This document shows, one piece after another, positions 11,445 to 22,147 of a stretch of 64,000 bases of DNA (positions within the stretch are counted from its first letter, which is position 1; each line of letters begins with the position of its first letter). This stretch comes from Agelas oroides. Lineage: Eukaryota; Porifera; Demospongiae; Agelasida; Agelasidae. The stretch is taken from assembly GCA_949130485.1 (NCBI GenBank), contig OX422185.1, positions 15,250,511 through 15,314,510 of the forward strand, given 5' to 3'. The position numbers and the translations under genes are program-made. Below the pieces are notes generated by a model. That model was not told the origin of the DNA, made no database searches, and saw only the letters and a list, made by a program, of their open reading frames with translations.

Positions 11445-12571
11445 ATTTTGAGCACGTTGCCATGTATAAAGCGCTGTATCGCTGAACTTCCACTAAGGTC
11501 GGACTCATACACACTTCTTAGATGCAACTCTAGCGCCGGTTGAACAGAACGAGGCTATGTAAAAGTTTCCATCGAAGCTACACTTATTAAAGCCTTGCCA
11601 GTGAACTGTACAACAGCTTTCTAGTGTCAGTGGAGAGGTCCCAGCAACACTCAGACCTCAGCAACACTGATGGACTCGTTGTTTACAACGCTGGGCTGTA
11701 TTTGAAGTCAGAGTGTGTGGGCAGTAGTTTGAGTATCAAAACCACACACTCTAGTCACGGTGTACGTGATCAGGCTGTCTCCCCCATTTGTCCTATACAG
11801 GTAGTATGAGACGAAGCTGGTGAGGAGCCTGGGAACGAGGCTAGCCTGTGCTATGGTTACACAACAAAAGGTACAGAGACAAACAGTGCTTATGATAACT
11901 GTTGGTCATTGGACAATTTCCGGGTAAAATGGTTGCGTGACCGACCATGTGTCGACTTGTTCAGTGAGATTGTTGGTGGCTAGGCTACAGACAAGTAAAA
12001 AATTCTATAGTACCTGTATTCCACATTCAGTGGTGCTCAAGCTGAAATATGTTTTATGCCTCGTGTGTCCCAAGGAGTTTAACTAAGAAGAATGATTGAT
12101 TGATCGTTGCCAAAACTCCACCTACCAACTTATAGCGCATGGAACTAACGTACGTATTACTGGAAGGTTCATGTTGATTCTTAGAAGTGTAGTATTTTCC
12201 AGGCTGTCTCCCCCATTTTTCGTATACAGGTAGTATAAGACGAAGCTGGTGAGGAGCCAGGGAACGAGGCTAGCCTGTGCTATGGTTACACAACAAAATG
12301 TACAAACTAGGGCACCTCCTCACCCAACACAGGACTTGTTGCCATGGCTCCTGAGTACAAGGCTAAACCTGACCTAGTGTCCTAAAAGAAATTTCTGAAT
12401 AATGCACCAGTCCCTAGTGGCTAAACCCCATGGTAGCCATGACAACCAGTCTTATCATGATTGGACATTATCAGGCTATGGTTGTACAAGGCATGTACAA
12501 ATATGGTTACATGTCACTGTGGTCAGTTGTCTTGTTTATGCTGTATCAAGCTTCAGTTGGTGGACAGTCAC
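11445..12571. other. intergenic or intronic stretch with a direct repeat of about 105 bp
   Basis: No coding exon is evident. 11445-11530 holds one arm of the foldback family (GCGCTGTATCGCTGAACTTC). Segments 11769-11873 and 12202-12302 are direct repeats (AGGCTGTCTCCCCCATTT... GTTACACAACAAAA) and both include a GGGAACGAGGCTA terminus, suggesting duplication of a solo element end together with its flank. Confidence 0.7.
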
Positions 12572-12968
12572 TAGCCTCGTTCCCAGGCCCCGCCCAGCTT
12601 TCCGTCGCTTGCAGTACGGAAAAGCCGTGGAGAGCCTGGTATCTTTTCTCACGTGAGCATGACGTAATCGGAAAATGGCGAAATTTTGCAGAACTAACAG
12701 GCTGCGTTTCGCGTATTTTAAACCGACTACACGCTCAACGCTTGGTGTGTAAGACAGTCGCCTCCCGCTAGCTAGATACGTGTAGTAAATTACCTGGTAC
12801 CTTGGCTCTTCTCACTGTTCTCGGCCCGGTGCGCCCACGCACAATTAAACCCTTTCTACCATCCTTTCTATCCTGACGTCACTCACGTGAGAAAAGATAC
12901 CAGGCCCTCTCCCGCTTTACCGTACTAATAAGCGACGGAAAGCTGGGCGGGGCCTGGGAACGAGGCTA
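12572..12968. mobile_element. TAGCCTCG-family TIR element (397 bp), perfect 9-bp TSD
   Basis: It starts TAGCCTCGTTCCCAGGCCCC and ends GGGGCCTGGGAACGAGGCTA. Inner arms (AGCTTTCCGTCGCTT / AAGCGACGGAAAGCT) are also inverted. GACAGTCAC flanks both sides (12563-12571, 12969-12977). Its closest relative here is 32776-33225. The insertion lies beside the 66-bp tandem repeat, whose unit contains GACAGTCAC. Confidence 0.95.
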
Positions 12969-12969
12969 G

Positions 12970-13218
12970 ACAGTCACCAGTTACTCTGTGGTCAGCGTAA
13001 GAGTACTGCAAGTGGTATCAAGCTCGAGTTGGTGGACAGTCACCAGTTACTCTGTGGTCAGCATAAGAGTACTGCAAGTGGTATCAAGCTCGAGTTGGTG
13101 GACAGTCACCAGTTACTCTGTGGTCAGCATAAGAGTACTGCAAGTGGTATCAAGCTTGAGTTGGTGGACAGTCACCAGTTACTCTGTGGTCAGCATAAGA
13201 GTACTGCAAGTGGTAGTG
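12970..13218. repeat. 66-bp tandem repeat, about 3.8 units
   Basis: The unit CAGTCACCAGTTACTCTGTG...TCAAGCTCGAGTTGGTGGA starts at 12970, 13036, 13102 and 13168 with almost no divergence. A degenerate half unit lies at about 12500-12570, left of the transposon, so the transposon inserted within or at the edge of the array. Confidence 0.95.
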
Positions 13219-13233
13219 ATAGGCCTCTTGGGA

Positions 13234-14039
13234 GGGAGTCAGTAAAACGCAGAATACGGAATAACGGAATAGCGGAATAATGGAAGAACTTTTAATTGAC
13301 TGAAAATGAAAACACTTTGAATCACGTCACTGGTACCATTCTCCAGCGAGGTATCCCCGCCACTGCTATCTTCGTCTGGACTTGTATAGGATCTATGAAC
13401 ACTTAGTAGCAGTCCTCGATAGTTGCCCTACAGCTAGAAGAAGCGTGGTAAGCAGGCTGCCCGGCGTATAAAGTCCATTGAATACTAGTTTACTTAGCCT
13501 TGTTCCAAGGCTTGACGGTGCCTGTCAGCCGGGCTTTATCATTGAAAAGTATTATGGATGGAAGGCCCTTCGTCAGTGCTGATATGTGATGGAAAGTCAA
13601 ATAGCCAAAGGTTAGACATGGAGGCATTACTTGGAAGCATCACCAACCCCTATCTGGGTGGCACGAGTTAGTAGCCTTGCATTTTGCTGCAGCCATGGCA
13701 GCTTCTGTTAGTCTGTGTTTAACCTGAAGTATCGCTCAGACTAGACTATTCATAATTATGTTAGTCCTCAGCAGTGTTGAGCTAACTTCAATACTTGTAA
13801 TTACACCTTTGCATAAGGTAAGGATGACAGCGCTGCTTAGTTCTGGCTGTAGGGAAACTGTTGAGGGTCTGCCCAGTGTTCATAGTTCCTCTACAGCACA
13901 ACAGTGACCGCGCTATCTCGCTGGATGGCAATTGCATGTGCCGCATGTCGGCAAAGTTCGAAGCATTTTCATTTCTGGATAATGTTATTCCGTTATTCTG
14001 CTATTCCGTTATTCTGTATTCTGTGTTTTACTAACTCCC
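13234..14039. mobile_element. TIR element with GGGAGT.AGTAAAAC ends, perfect 9-bp TSD
   Basis: The left end GGGAGTCAGTAAAACGCAGA and the right end ...GTTTTACTAACTCCC are inverted. Internal to both are short repeats of CGGAATAACGGAATA in opposite orientations. CTCTTGGGA is duplicated exactly (13225-13233 and 14040-14048). A 9-bp TSD fits Mutator-like elements. At 806 bp it has no transposase ORF. A solo fragment of the end is seen near 58430-58465. Confidence 0.9.
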
Positions 14040-14223
14040 CTCTTGGGATCCACTTTCTCTGCATTACAAGGTGTCTAAAGTGGGAGAGGGTGTTCACTTG
14101 AATATTCAATAATTGTTCTTGACTGTATGCCCCCTGGTTCAACAAGACACTGACAATATTCACAAACAATAACTGTTCACTACTCTGAAAATAAAAACTT
14201 TCACTAAAGTCATATGTGTACAT

Positions 14224-16344
14224 TAGAGTTGGGCGGTATGCCATTTGGGTATGTACGATTATCACAGTGAATTTTATCACGATATACGATATTATCATGA
14301 TATATAGAACAGAAAGTTACACAATAAACACAAACAATTCATGGCCTGTTTTTTGACAGAAATATTAGCATGTTCACATTGCTTGGCAATAATCTAGCAC
14401 GGTGTGGATCTACAGTGTATCCACCAGAACTAAATGCACGTTCCGATGGGACACTAGTTCCACAAATGCACAAGTATTTTCTGACCAGCACTGAAAGCAA
14501 TGGGAATCTGTCACTATTTTGCTTCCACCGGTCTAAGGGATCCCTGCTTGTTTCCTCTAGTGGCAGGTCACTGTATGCTACAATCTCTTTCGTTGCTCTT
14601 TGATGAGAAGTAAGTTCAATAGGACTCCTCATAGGGACCTTTTTCAGGATAGCAGCAATCCCCTTAGCTCTTTTTGCCGGAGGAGGAGTTTCTTCTTCAT
14701 GTTCATGTGTGGGAGGCGTAGTCTTGTCAGCCAAAGCAGCAGCTTCTGACATTAACGCCTCAAGAGTACCTTCTTTATCTTCTAGATACTCTGCCTTGAA
14801 TCTAGGGTCCAAAAAGGAGCACTTGTCTAGAAGCACAGCAATTTCTGGTGAGTTGTAACGTGTGCTCAAGTCTCGTCTGATGATGTCCTTCATTTCATTG
14901 ATCAGTCCATTGCTACCCAGGTCAACATGAAGAAGATTTGTCAACAAGTGGTTGAGTAGGGGACGGAGAGCTGACACTGTCACGTGGTTTTCACCAGACA
15001 ACGCATCAGTAAAAACTGACAAAGGTTTGAGGACCTCGACCAGAGACTCCAAAGTAGAAAATTCATTCTCTGAAGGCATTCGATGCCAATCCTTCCTATC
15101 TTCTGCAAGGACAGCACAAATGGCTTGTTGCTGCTCCACAATTCGTGAAACCATGTTGTAGGTTGATCCCCACCTTGTAGCTACATCCCCTATTAGCTTG
15201 TGCTCTTCAAGCCCCAGTTGCACTTGCTTCTCTCTGAGGTCTCTAGTTTTCTTCCAACTGCGGCTGAATACCTCCACTAGAGAACAGCATCTTTTAACAG
15301 CTCTATGGACACGCTCCACATTAAGTGCTTTGTTTATGGCCAGATCCAGATTGTGTCCAAAACAGCTGATATGAATCCACTCCAAGGAGTTGAAAGCAGC
15401 AATGAAATTTGACCCATTGTCAGTTGTAGTAGCCACAAGCTTTGCAAGATCAAGACACCAATTTCCCAGCACGTCTACAAGAGCCTCCGCTATATTCTGG
15501 CCACTATGATCTTCAAACAGAGGAACTGTCTCGAGAGTGATGGCCTGAAGTGACCATGAAGGGTCAAGGAAGTGAACTGTCAGGCTGAGGTAAGGATGCT
15601 TGGCTCGGCTAGTCCACAGGTCAGTTGTAGCAGCAAAGAATTCCATTTCAGCAAGCTTTGTCTTCACCACTGTGTCTCTCACCTCAACACACAGCTTGGG
15701 TATTTCAACCTCAGTGAAGTTCTTCCTTGATGATAGGCTGTACCGAGGATTCAGCTTAGAGACAAGGAATTTGAAACCACTCTTTTCAACGGTGTACACG
15801 GGCTGCATGTCCTTTGCTAAGAAGTAAGCAACAGCCCTGTTAAGGGTGGTTGCTTCGGCAGAATGGCGGGAATACAGCATGCTTCGCTCAAGAGTCTCGC
15901 GTAATGATGGTTGTTTAGAAGACTCACCCTTACTCTGTACACCTTTAGAAGCCTCTCCATAAAGATCGGCATGATGGTCCCGTAGATGAGCGAGAAGATT
16001 GGAGGTGTTTCCAGATTTCGCGCGGACACTCTTTTTACATGTCCTACACACGGGCTCGTCCTCCACTTCTTGAAGAACAACTCCATTTTCATTCACTCGT
16101 AGCCCAAAGTAGTTCCATACCACGCTTTTTGAGCCCTTCTTTTTTACTAAATTTTGCTCCGCCATTTTCTTTGTGCAGCATTGAGCATGTGGTGGGTTCG
16201 AAGGTCACTGTGGCTGACGCATGTGCAATTGTGATATATCGCAATATCGCGCTATACCGAATGAGTGGTTTTCTGCTCGATGTGATTATCGCGCAAGCGG
16301 ATTATCGCGATAATATCGAAATACCGATATACCGCGCAACACTA
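14224..16344 (-). mobile_element. complete hAT transposon, perfect 8-bp TSD
   Basis: The 2,121-bp element begins TAGAGTTGGGCGGTAT and ends with the complement of TAGTGTTGCGCGGTAT (14 of 16 match). GTGTACAT flanks both ends exactly (14216-14223 and 16345-16352), the 8-bp TSD expected of hAT. Subterminal regions are rich in short ATATCG/CGATAT motifs on both sides, a usual place for hAT transposase binding sites. It encloses one uninterrupted transposase gene on the minus strand. Confidence 0.97.
14339..16165 (-). CDS. hAT superfamily transposase, BED zinc finger (intact, 608 aa)
   Basis: The transposase cuts and rejoins its own element in the nucleus. The ORF runs from an ATG in good context (AGAAAATGG) to TGA with no break. 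Residues about 15-70 form a BED zinc finger (Cys40, Cys43, His60, His64/65) for DNA binding. The RNase H-like core shows Asp182 (TTDLWTS), Asp249 (TTTDNGSN) and the Cys268-His271 pair (CFGH), and Glu575 lies in PSERAFSS, giving the D-D-E set. The C-terminal hAT dimerisation region runs through about 540-605 (DRWKQNSDRFPLLSVLVRKY ... SERAFSSGG). Length and motif order are normal for ZBED-type hAT proteins. All key residues are present, so the copy could be active. There is no sign of host domestication, because terminal repeats and TSD are intact. Confidence 0.95.
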   Translation of the reverse strand: MAEQNLVKKKGSKSVVWNYFGLRVNENGVVLQEVEDEPVCRTCKKSVRAKSGNTSNLLAHLRDHHADLYGEASKGVQSKGESSKQPSLRETLERSMLYSRHSAEATTLNRAVAYFLAKDMQPVYTVEKSGFKFLVSKLNPRYSLSSRKNFTEVEIPKLCVEVRDTVVKTKLAEMEFFAATTDLWTSRAKHPYLSLTVHFLDPSWSLQAITLETVPLFEDHSGQNIAEALVDVLGNWCLDLAKLVATTTDNGSNFIAAFNSLEWIHISCFGHNLDLAINKALNVERVHRAVKRCCSLVEVFSRSWKKTRDLREKQVQLGLEEHKLIGDVATRWGSTYNMVSRIVEQQQAICAVLAEDRKDWHRMPSENEFSTLESLVEVLKPLSVFTDALSGENHVTVSALRPLLNHLLTNLLHVDLGSNGLINEMKDIIRRDLSTRYNSPEIAVLLDKCSFLDPRFKAEYLEDKEGTLEALMSEAAALADKTTPPTHEHEEETPPPAKRAKGIAAILKKVPMRSPIELTSHQRATKEIVAYSDLPLEETSRDPLDRWKQNSDRFPLLSVLVRKYLCICGTSVPSERAFSSGGYTVDPHRARLLPSNVNMLIFLSKNRP

Positions 16345-16365
16345 GTGTACATGGCACTTGAGGTA

Positions 16366-16853
16366 CCGTAAATCTGGAAATATTCGTTGTAAAAATATTT
16401 TCGTGGTCTGTGTATACCATGAAAATAAAAAACATGAGATATATTTTACAATGGATAGTTATTACAGTCAACACATTTTTGTACACACGGTTCACAGCAC
16501 AGCTAGCTAGTTATTTCGCGTGAGACAGCCTCTTCTTCCATACCCGCGGGTGACTCATGGCAAACGCGTTACAACTTTCCGCTCAGTGTCCGATAAACCA
16601 TCTGTCTTTACTACCACAGTACGTGCCTACAGTGTGCTTCGGTTCTCTTTCCCGCGCGAGTAGTTTGCCAACAGCTGCGTGGCAATCATGAACACAGCAA
16701 ACTTTTCGTACTCCATGTTTTCTCGGCGTGCATAGTCTCGTTCCAGATCACCAAACCTGGGAACGTAGGATCGATTTAATACTGGGTATCCTAGACCATG
16801 AAAATATTTTTACATGGAAATTTTGTAACACGAAAATGTCCAGATCTATGGCA
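16366..16853. mobile_element. TIR element with CCGTAAATCTGGA-type ends
   Basis: The left arm CCGTAAATCTGGAAATATTC...AAAATATTTTCGTGGTC pairs with an inverted right arm (GACCATGAAAATATTTTT...CCAGATCTATGG). A TA precedes the left end. The right boundary is approximate. There is no ORF in the 490 bp. Confidence 0.7.
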
Positions 16854-17155
16854 TTCTAGAAAATGCTCACCACAGGAAATTCAAGCAAGTGTAAATTACA
16901 TGTACATGTATAGCTATGTAAGAACTTGTGGGGGGTTCAGAGGCTTGATTTTATTTACTGCTGACGACATGAGGCACTCATGAATATTGAGGTATTACTC
17001 GAAGGGGGATATACATAAGTATTGGTAAGCACTTGCATGTAAACTAACCACTGTCCCTCCCTGACACACACACACACTTACACTTGTATCGCAGTGTGTG
17101 AATAGATGGTCTGTACCCCTGTCTTGTGTATCTGCCATTCGCGCTAACACATGAT

Positions 17156-17458
17156 ACCATAGGGTGTGTAGTTGCTACTGGACCAGCTGCTACCAAGGAA
17201 AACTTCAAGACCAGCTGTACCATGTGTGCCTTGTGATGGCAAATGAACATACCTGGATTCAGTGGGATGCGCCTTAATTGACTTTGTGTGTAATGCGGGG
17301 GAGAGCCTGGGAACGAGGCTAATCCCATAGGGTGTGTAGTTGCCACTGGACCAGCTGCTACCAATAGCAGCTGAGTTAATTGAATCATGGTGCAAGACAG
17401 ATGTACTTGTTGCCTTGTGGTTCAGTGGGATGTGCCTTAATTGAATTTGTGTGTAACT
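17156..17458. repeat. two-copy direct repeat of about 170 bp
   Basis: CCATAGGGTGTGTAGTTGC...ACTGGACCAGCTGCTACCAA...CAGTGGGATG.GCCTTAATTGA occurs at 17156-17297 and 17327-17458. Between the copies sits a solo terminus GAGAGCCTGGGAACGAGGCT, the only trace of a TAGCCTCG-family element. Confidence 0.8.
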
Positions 17459-17514
17459 CTGGTACACTACCACCAGTAAACACCCAAAACTTTGATAGCC
17501 ATCACCATGGTAAC

Positions 17515-18291
17515 TAGTCTCGGAACCAGACCCTCGCACGCGGAGGAGGAGGAGGGTCTGGTAAACTTGCATACATACAAATTTGAAGTCCGCAGAATTT
17601 CAGCGGAATGAATCTGATTGGTTGATGACTGTGTAATTACATTTCTGCCCACGAAGGCACGTGTTCGTGTAATAACAACATGGCGAATTTGATTGACGGA
17701 CCAGCGATTGATACAAGAATCGAAGCGACCATCGTTCAACAAGCTTAGATATTCTCCAGCGAATCTCGAGCAGCTGGAAAGCTGTTATGAAAGGGATAGA
17801 AGTCTTCGGTTTCACTACCAGAGCAGTGGAACTGTGAAAGTCCCTCTGCTACGGTAGTCTATGTTCATCGGCGAATTTTGGCGCATGGAAGTCACGGAGG
17901 CAGACGTAAGTCCATCGTAGTTATTGTAAGCCCCCTGGAGGCGCTCGTGCTTGATGTAGCCGAGGCATTCACGGCAATGGACACAAGTTGCGCAAATTTC
18001 GTTAGCCAACACCACAGTTCTGGGCTGCCCTGCTATTCGCTGTTTAAATTGCCTGCCAAAAGTAGCAGTGGCGCTCTCCAAGGTACTATCAAACGGTCAC
18101 TTCGTTACTAGTATCTTCATTGGCAGCGACAGTCTACAGTAGCTAATTGAGCACATGCATATTTTCACCCAATCAACACCTTAAATTATTGCTTAGGAAG
18201 CCTGTGAGGAGGCCATATCCCATAAAGAGTTTATGTATGCAAGTTTACCAGACCCTCCTTCTCCACGTGCGAGGGTCTGGCTCCGAGACTA
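17515..18291. mobile_element. TAGTCTCGG-family TIR element (777 bp), perfect 9-bp TSD
   Basis: The ends TAGTCTCGGAACCAGACCCT and its inverted partner (AGGGTCTGGCTCCGAGACTA) enclose further inverted arms (GGTCTGGTAAACTTGCATAC). CATGGTAAC flanks both sides (17506-17514, 18292-18300). The sequence at 18529-18580 (GATAGCCATCACCATGGTAA...TTGTTATTGAG type) is a paralogue of the target without the element. It has the same end style and TSD length as the TAGCCTCG family. Confidence 0.93.
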
Positions 18292-18351
18292 CATGGTAAC
18301 ATGTTTTTCTTTCTTTGTTATTGAGATACAGGAAAAGTACCCCTAGGCTCA

Positions 18352-18480
18352 TTCCCAGGCCTTCCCACTGTCCAGTTTTGGATCTCTTACAGTATGCAAA
18401 AATGGAGGGGGAAGACCTGGTTCATTTTTCACATGAGTGATGTGAATGTCTATCTAGTTGGACAGATTGAGTGAGGGGGT
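18352..18480. mobile_element. decayed TAGCCTCG-family fragment
   Basis: TAGGCTCATTCCCAGGCCTT followed by CCAGTTTTGGATCTCTTAC resembles the left part of the 9203-9437 element. The right end is absent. Confidence 0.65.
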
Positions 18481-18610
18481 AGTGTAACCAAGCACTCCAG
18501 GTACAGTACCCCTCCACACTGCAAACCCTTGATAGCCATCACCATGGTAACATGTTTTTCTCTGTTATTGAGACACATGTGGAGAGTCTTAGAGTTCCTT
18601 AGTCAGTTAA

Positions 18611-19727
18611 CCCTTTAACCACCGCTAACGCCATTTGACTTTGGCCACATGTTATCAGTTGGCCCAATCCGTTTTGAGGATAGGTTTTGCGCTAGCAAAA
18701 GGGCGGGATAGGTTGGTGGGTTTCAGCATGGGGTGCCATTAGCCTTGTACCCAGGCTCTCGGTGGGCGGGGGAAAGAGAGCCTGGTATCCACTGTTTGCG
18801 CATGCGCTTAATTTCCCAGAAATCTGGGGAAATTGGAAACTATCGTGTTATATCCGTAAAACTGTGACCTCATAACGTATACTTACCGCCACATCGTCCG
18901 CAAAATTTTCTGACCAACAATGGAAGTCTTTCGGTTGTTCGTTCTTCTTCGCCCTCCAGCTCCCTCCGACGGATAGGTACTTCTGATATGAGTCTCAAGA
19001 AAGTACAGGTAGCTTCCAGTTTGGACGTTTGCTAGGGGAAAGACATGTTTATACGGCTACTGCCTGGTAAGTCTGCGTGATACGAAGTGTTGCCGTTTGT
19101 CATAGACTGTTAGTTAGCAAGAACTTATAGCGAGTCAGGGCGGTGTAGCGCTAGTTGTAGTGTAGTTGTTTTGCTCTTCGCTACGCTACTATACAAGTAT
19201 ACTTGCTAAATTATACGTCACACTATAAATCACATGGATATGTATTACGCGTTCCCCTCCCACTATTGCCTGAACACGTGCTCAGCAGGGGATAATTACG
19301 CGCATGCGCGAACAGTGGATACCAGGCTCTTTTTCTCCCCGCCTACCAAGAGCCTGGGTACGAGGCTAGGGGTGCCATACACATGGCAGCTGCTTTAACT
19401 GGCTGTACAATGGCCTTAGTTGGCACTGGCTGTACCATTTCTCTCCTTGTTAGTACAAACGGGTGTAGAGACCACTCCTCTCCCCCTGTAGGGCACCAAT
19501 TCTGTTACTGTAGGCAGTTTTAAGTCAGGAGGAGCCCTCGCTGGTCGGAGAGCCCTGATCATTGAAAGCTCACTAATGGTGGGTGTGGTCAAGGTCAGAC
19601 CACCCAGAGAAAAGCTCAAAGAAGTTTTAGCTCAAGTTTCCAGTGCTAGCTCCCAGCAGAAGTGGAAATATGAAGGTATCCATAGCCTAAAAACAGACAT
19701 GTAATGAAAGGCCTACGGTGGTTAAAG
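18611..19727. mobile_element. piggyBac-like TTAA element carrying a nested insertion
   Basis: TTAA flanks both ends (18607-18610, 19728-19731). The termini are CCCTTTAACCACCG at the left and CGGTGGTTAAAG at the right, inverted. The C-rich start and TTAA duplication fit piggyBac MITEs. Without the nested 629-bp element it is about 480 bp. A reverse-oriented relative without the insert is at 26122-26620. Confidence 0.85.
18740..19368. mobile_element. nested TAGCC-family element in the TTAA element
   Basis: TAGCCTTGTACCCAGGCTCT at the left end is inverted as AGAGCCTGGGTACGAGGCTA at the right. Inner arms carry GATACCACTG-like and GCGCATGCGC motifs in inverted order, as in the 10663-11234 element. 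GGGGTGCCAT is duplicated (18730-18739, 19369-19378), 10 bp, or 9 plus one chance G. Confidence 0.9.
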
Positions 19728-19731
19728 TTAA

Positions 19732-20349
19732 TGAGGACAGGGACAATGGCTACATGTATGTTTCACACAGTCATACAAACCGCAAGCAGTGTGTACATGT
19801 GAAAAATGTCCATGTGCAGGTACTCCTTTGCCCTCACATACATGACGGTAACCAAGGGTGATAACATGTAGGCACCAGTCATTGATGTTGAAATTCAATG
19901 ATGTCACAACCAGGTCATTTCATTGTCATAGCCAATGGGTATTGGTACTAGGGATGTTAAGAATAGCCTGTGAACAAGTCCTCCCTCTCTTTGTCACAAG
20001 ATTGAAGGAGAGGCTGTAGCATTGCTGCCAGCTGTAGTATCGCTGCTGTCACAAGATTGAAGGAGAGGCTGTAGCATTGCTGCTATATGAAATGGTAGCT
20101 ATGATACAGCCACTGCTTGGCAGTAGGCAGTTGATAAATTTTTATGATTTCTATAATTGAGTTAATTGTCATTAGCGGCCATGTAACCTCAATTAGTAAG
20201 ATACCTGAAAACTAGTCTCTTCACCTCTAAGAGACATTAGTGCGTGCTACATCAAAACCTGAACATTTTCTAAGTATATTATGTTACGTATGTTCTCCCA
20301 ACATGGATACATTGATTATATCCATCCTCCTCCCACAAATCTCTCACAG
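19732..20349. other. intron-like stretch with no recognised gene
   Basis: The only internal structure is a tandem duplication near 19990-20090 (CACAAGATTGAAGGAGAGGC). The stretch ends in a good acceptor (cctcccacaaatctctcacag) for the exon at 20350. Confidence 0.6.
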
Positions 20350-20438
20350 CTGAGAAGGCAAGGGAGATGTTGAGGGAGGTCAAGCAGACTCAGGAGATAT
20401 TCAAGAAACAACGGGAGACAACCAAACTGGAAGCAGAG
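20350..20438 (+). CDS. coiled-coil exon of an unidentified protein
   Basis: The exon is bounded by a pyrimidine-rich acceptor (tctctcacag) and a GCAGAG|GTACTT donor. It is open in one frame with two leading bases, then EKAREMLREVKQTQEIFKKQ and RETTKLEAE. It is charged and fits a coiled coil. It is 89 bp and ends in phase 0. No second copy was found between 53.7 and 56.8 kb, where the duplication predicts one. It could belong to the same multi-exon gene as blocks alpha-gamma, but that link is inference. Confidence 0.65.
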
Positions 20439-20980
20439 GTACTTTGTACACATTACAGCTTTGTGCCTGTAGCTGTGTACTGTACAGAGAGTTACTTTCA
20501 CTGGAGAAACCTTTTGTTTGCAAATTTCACGTTTCTCCGGCAATTCACAAAACTGTTACCTACATAAAATTCACCTAAACCCAGAGTCAGTCCTGAACAA
20601 TGTTGATAGTCTATTCTCTGCTAGTCATGGCCTCCCTATGTTATTACTAGAGTGCTGATTTTGTGCTACCAAAGCCAAATGTCTCAGACTGTTATTGGTG
20701 GTTGCTCCTGTTTCAAGTACCGTCACCCTTGAAACTGTGACAGACTTGGGATGTTACCGCCCTCTCACTGACAAGGAAGAATTTTCCTAAATGCTGTTCA
20801 CCAGAGTCTTAACTTCATAGCAGTCCATGATTTGCAGCGAATATTTGATTAGTTCGCATCCAAATATTTAGGCTGGGCTTAGAAAATGCTGATATGCTAA
20901 TTTCCCTTAATAAGAACCTCCCTGCATTGTCTCTGGTGTAAACTTAAACCCCCCCCTAATTAAGTTGGGACCTCCTAACA
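20439..20980. other. non-coding stretch, nothing recognised
   Basis: It follows the donor at 20439. I see neither exon-like sequence nor strong inverted repeats. Confidence 0.5.
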
Positions 20981-21230
20981 ATCTAGCCTCGTCCCCAGGC
21001 CACTCCCAGATTTTATCTCGCAGCTGTGGAGAAAACTGCAGAAGGCCTGGGACCATTACTACATCACAGACCAGAAATGGTACGTGGTGGACTCGGTTTC
21101 GTAATGATGGTAAAACGTGCCCACGCAATGAGCAGCCAGTACAGCAAGCGGTCGAACAGTAAAACTACCGACGTTTTGCCAACAGCTACAGACTTTGCAA
21201 GTACCAACGAAGAATGTGTAGACATAAGTG

Positions 21231-21520
21231 GAAGGTGTTATGTGTGTACGTCAACTGAGGAAAGCAGCAGGCTGAGGGCAAGCATGTCGCTCCGTGTCAA
21301 AGTAAGTGTCTGCACTCGGGCCACTATTCTCAAGGAGGCTCAGAGCCAGGGCTAGAATGGCTTAGATAACTTGTACATACCTACAAGTACCCTTGCCAAT
21401 CTGTTTCTCCGTCCTTGAGGATGGTGGCCCGAGTGCAGACACTTATTTTGTCATGGAGCGACACGCTTGGCCTCAGCCTGCTGCTTTCCGCAGTTGACGT
21501 ACACGCATAATGCCTTCTTC
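21231..21520. repeat. long inverted repeat (about 108-bp arms, 75-bp loop)
   Basis: The left arm (GAAGGTGTTATGTGTGTACG ... GTCTGCACTCGGGCCAC) is repeated inverted at 21411-21520 with about 90% identity. The left arm contains AAA|GTAAGTGTC, a donor-like site preceded by an open frame ending SMSLRVK, so an exon fragment may have been captured. A partial TAGCCTCGTCCCCAGGCC end lies at 20985. Confidence 0.8.
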
Positions 21521-21605
21521 ATTCAAAGTGGATTGCCACTTTCGAAGTGCTGTGTTGTGAACTTGTGTTAAGGGTGGGGCTCATATGTGACTAGGGGGGT
21601 ATGCT

Positions 21606-21922
21606 ATGGGGTGGGCGTATTTTCAGAAGAGTTGTGATCTTTCTGTCTAAAATATACCCACCTCACATGCAGTCAGTCTGGCCCTAGTTATGTACACATG
21701 CAGTGATTCTTCAATGCCTCTTTTGTCCTGCACTTGCTTGTGCAAAATGTTGTCTGCCTTCATTTGCTAGTCCCTCCTCTTGCACAGTTTGGGGTTTCAC
21801 ACACATAACTGCATGTACTGTGGCATACACCTTATTTTCCAGAGAAAAACATCCTCTGTGACTTCATTAAAAAAGGGGGGTGGGCTTATTTTCGATGGTG
21901 GGCCTATTTCCGGAGATTACGG
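21606..21922. mobile_element. TA-family element, reverse copy without nested insert
   Basis: Read on the minus strand, it matches the outer parts of 10457-11439 (GGTGGGC...ATTTTCGA, GAGGGACTAGCAAATGAAGG, TTGAAGAATCACTGCATG). It is continuous where that copy carries the 572-bp insertion. It ends GGAGATTACGG followed by TA. The left boundary is approximate. Confidence 0.75.
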
Positions 21923-22147
21923 TACATGTACTGTTAGGGGTGAACTTTCATTAAGGGTAGGGCTTGGACGTGCTACTATATAAGTATCACCATAGTACTA
22001 ACCTATACCAGAAAACATCACCAGTTTGTTGCCGGGTGTATGTGTACTGTTACGAGTATGCAGCAATGGCAACAAATTAGGGATATTTTACGGTTTGCGT
22101 TCAGTATAATAATACACGGAAGCAGAGAATGACAAAAGATGGGAAAG

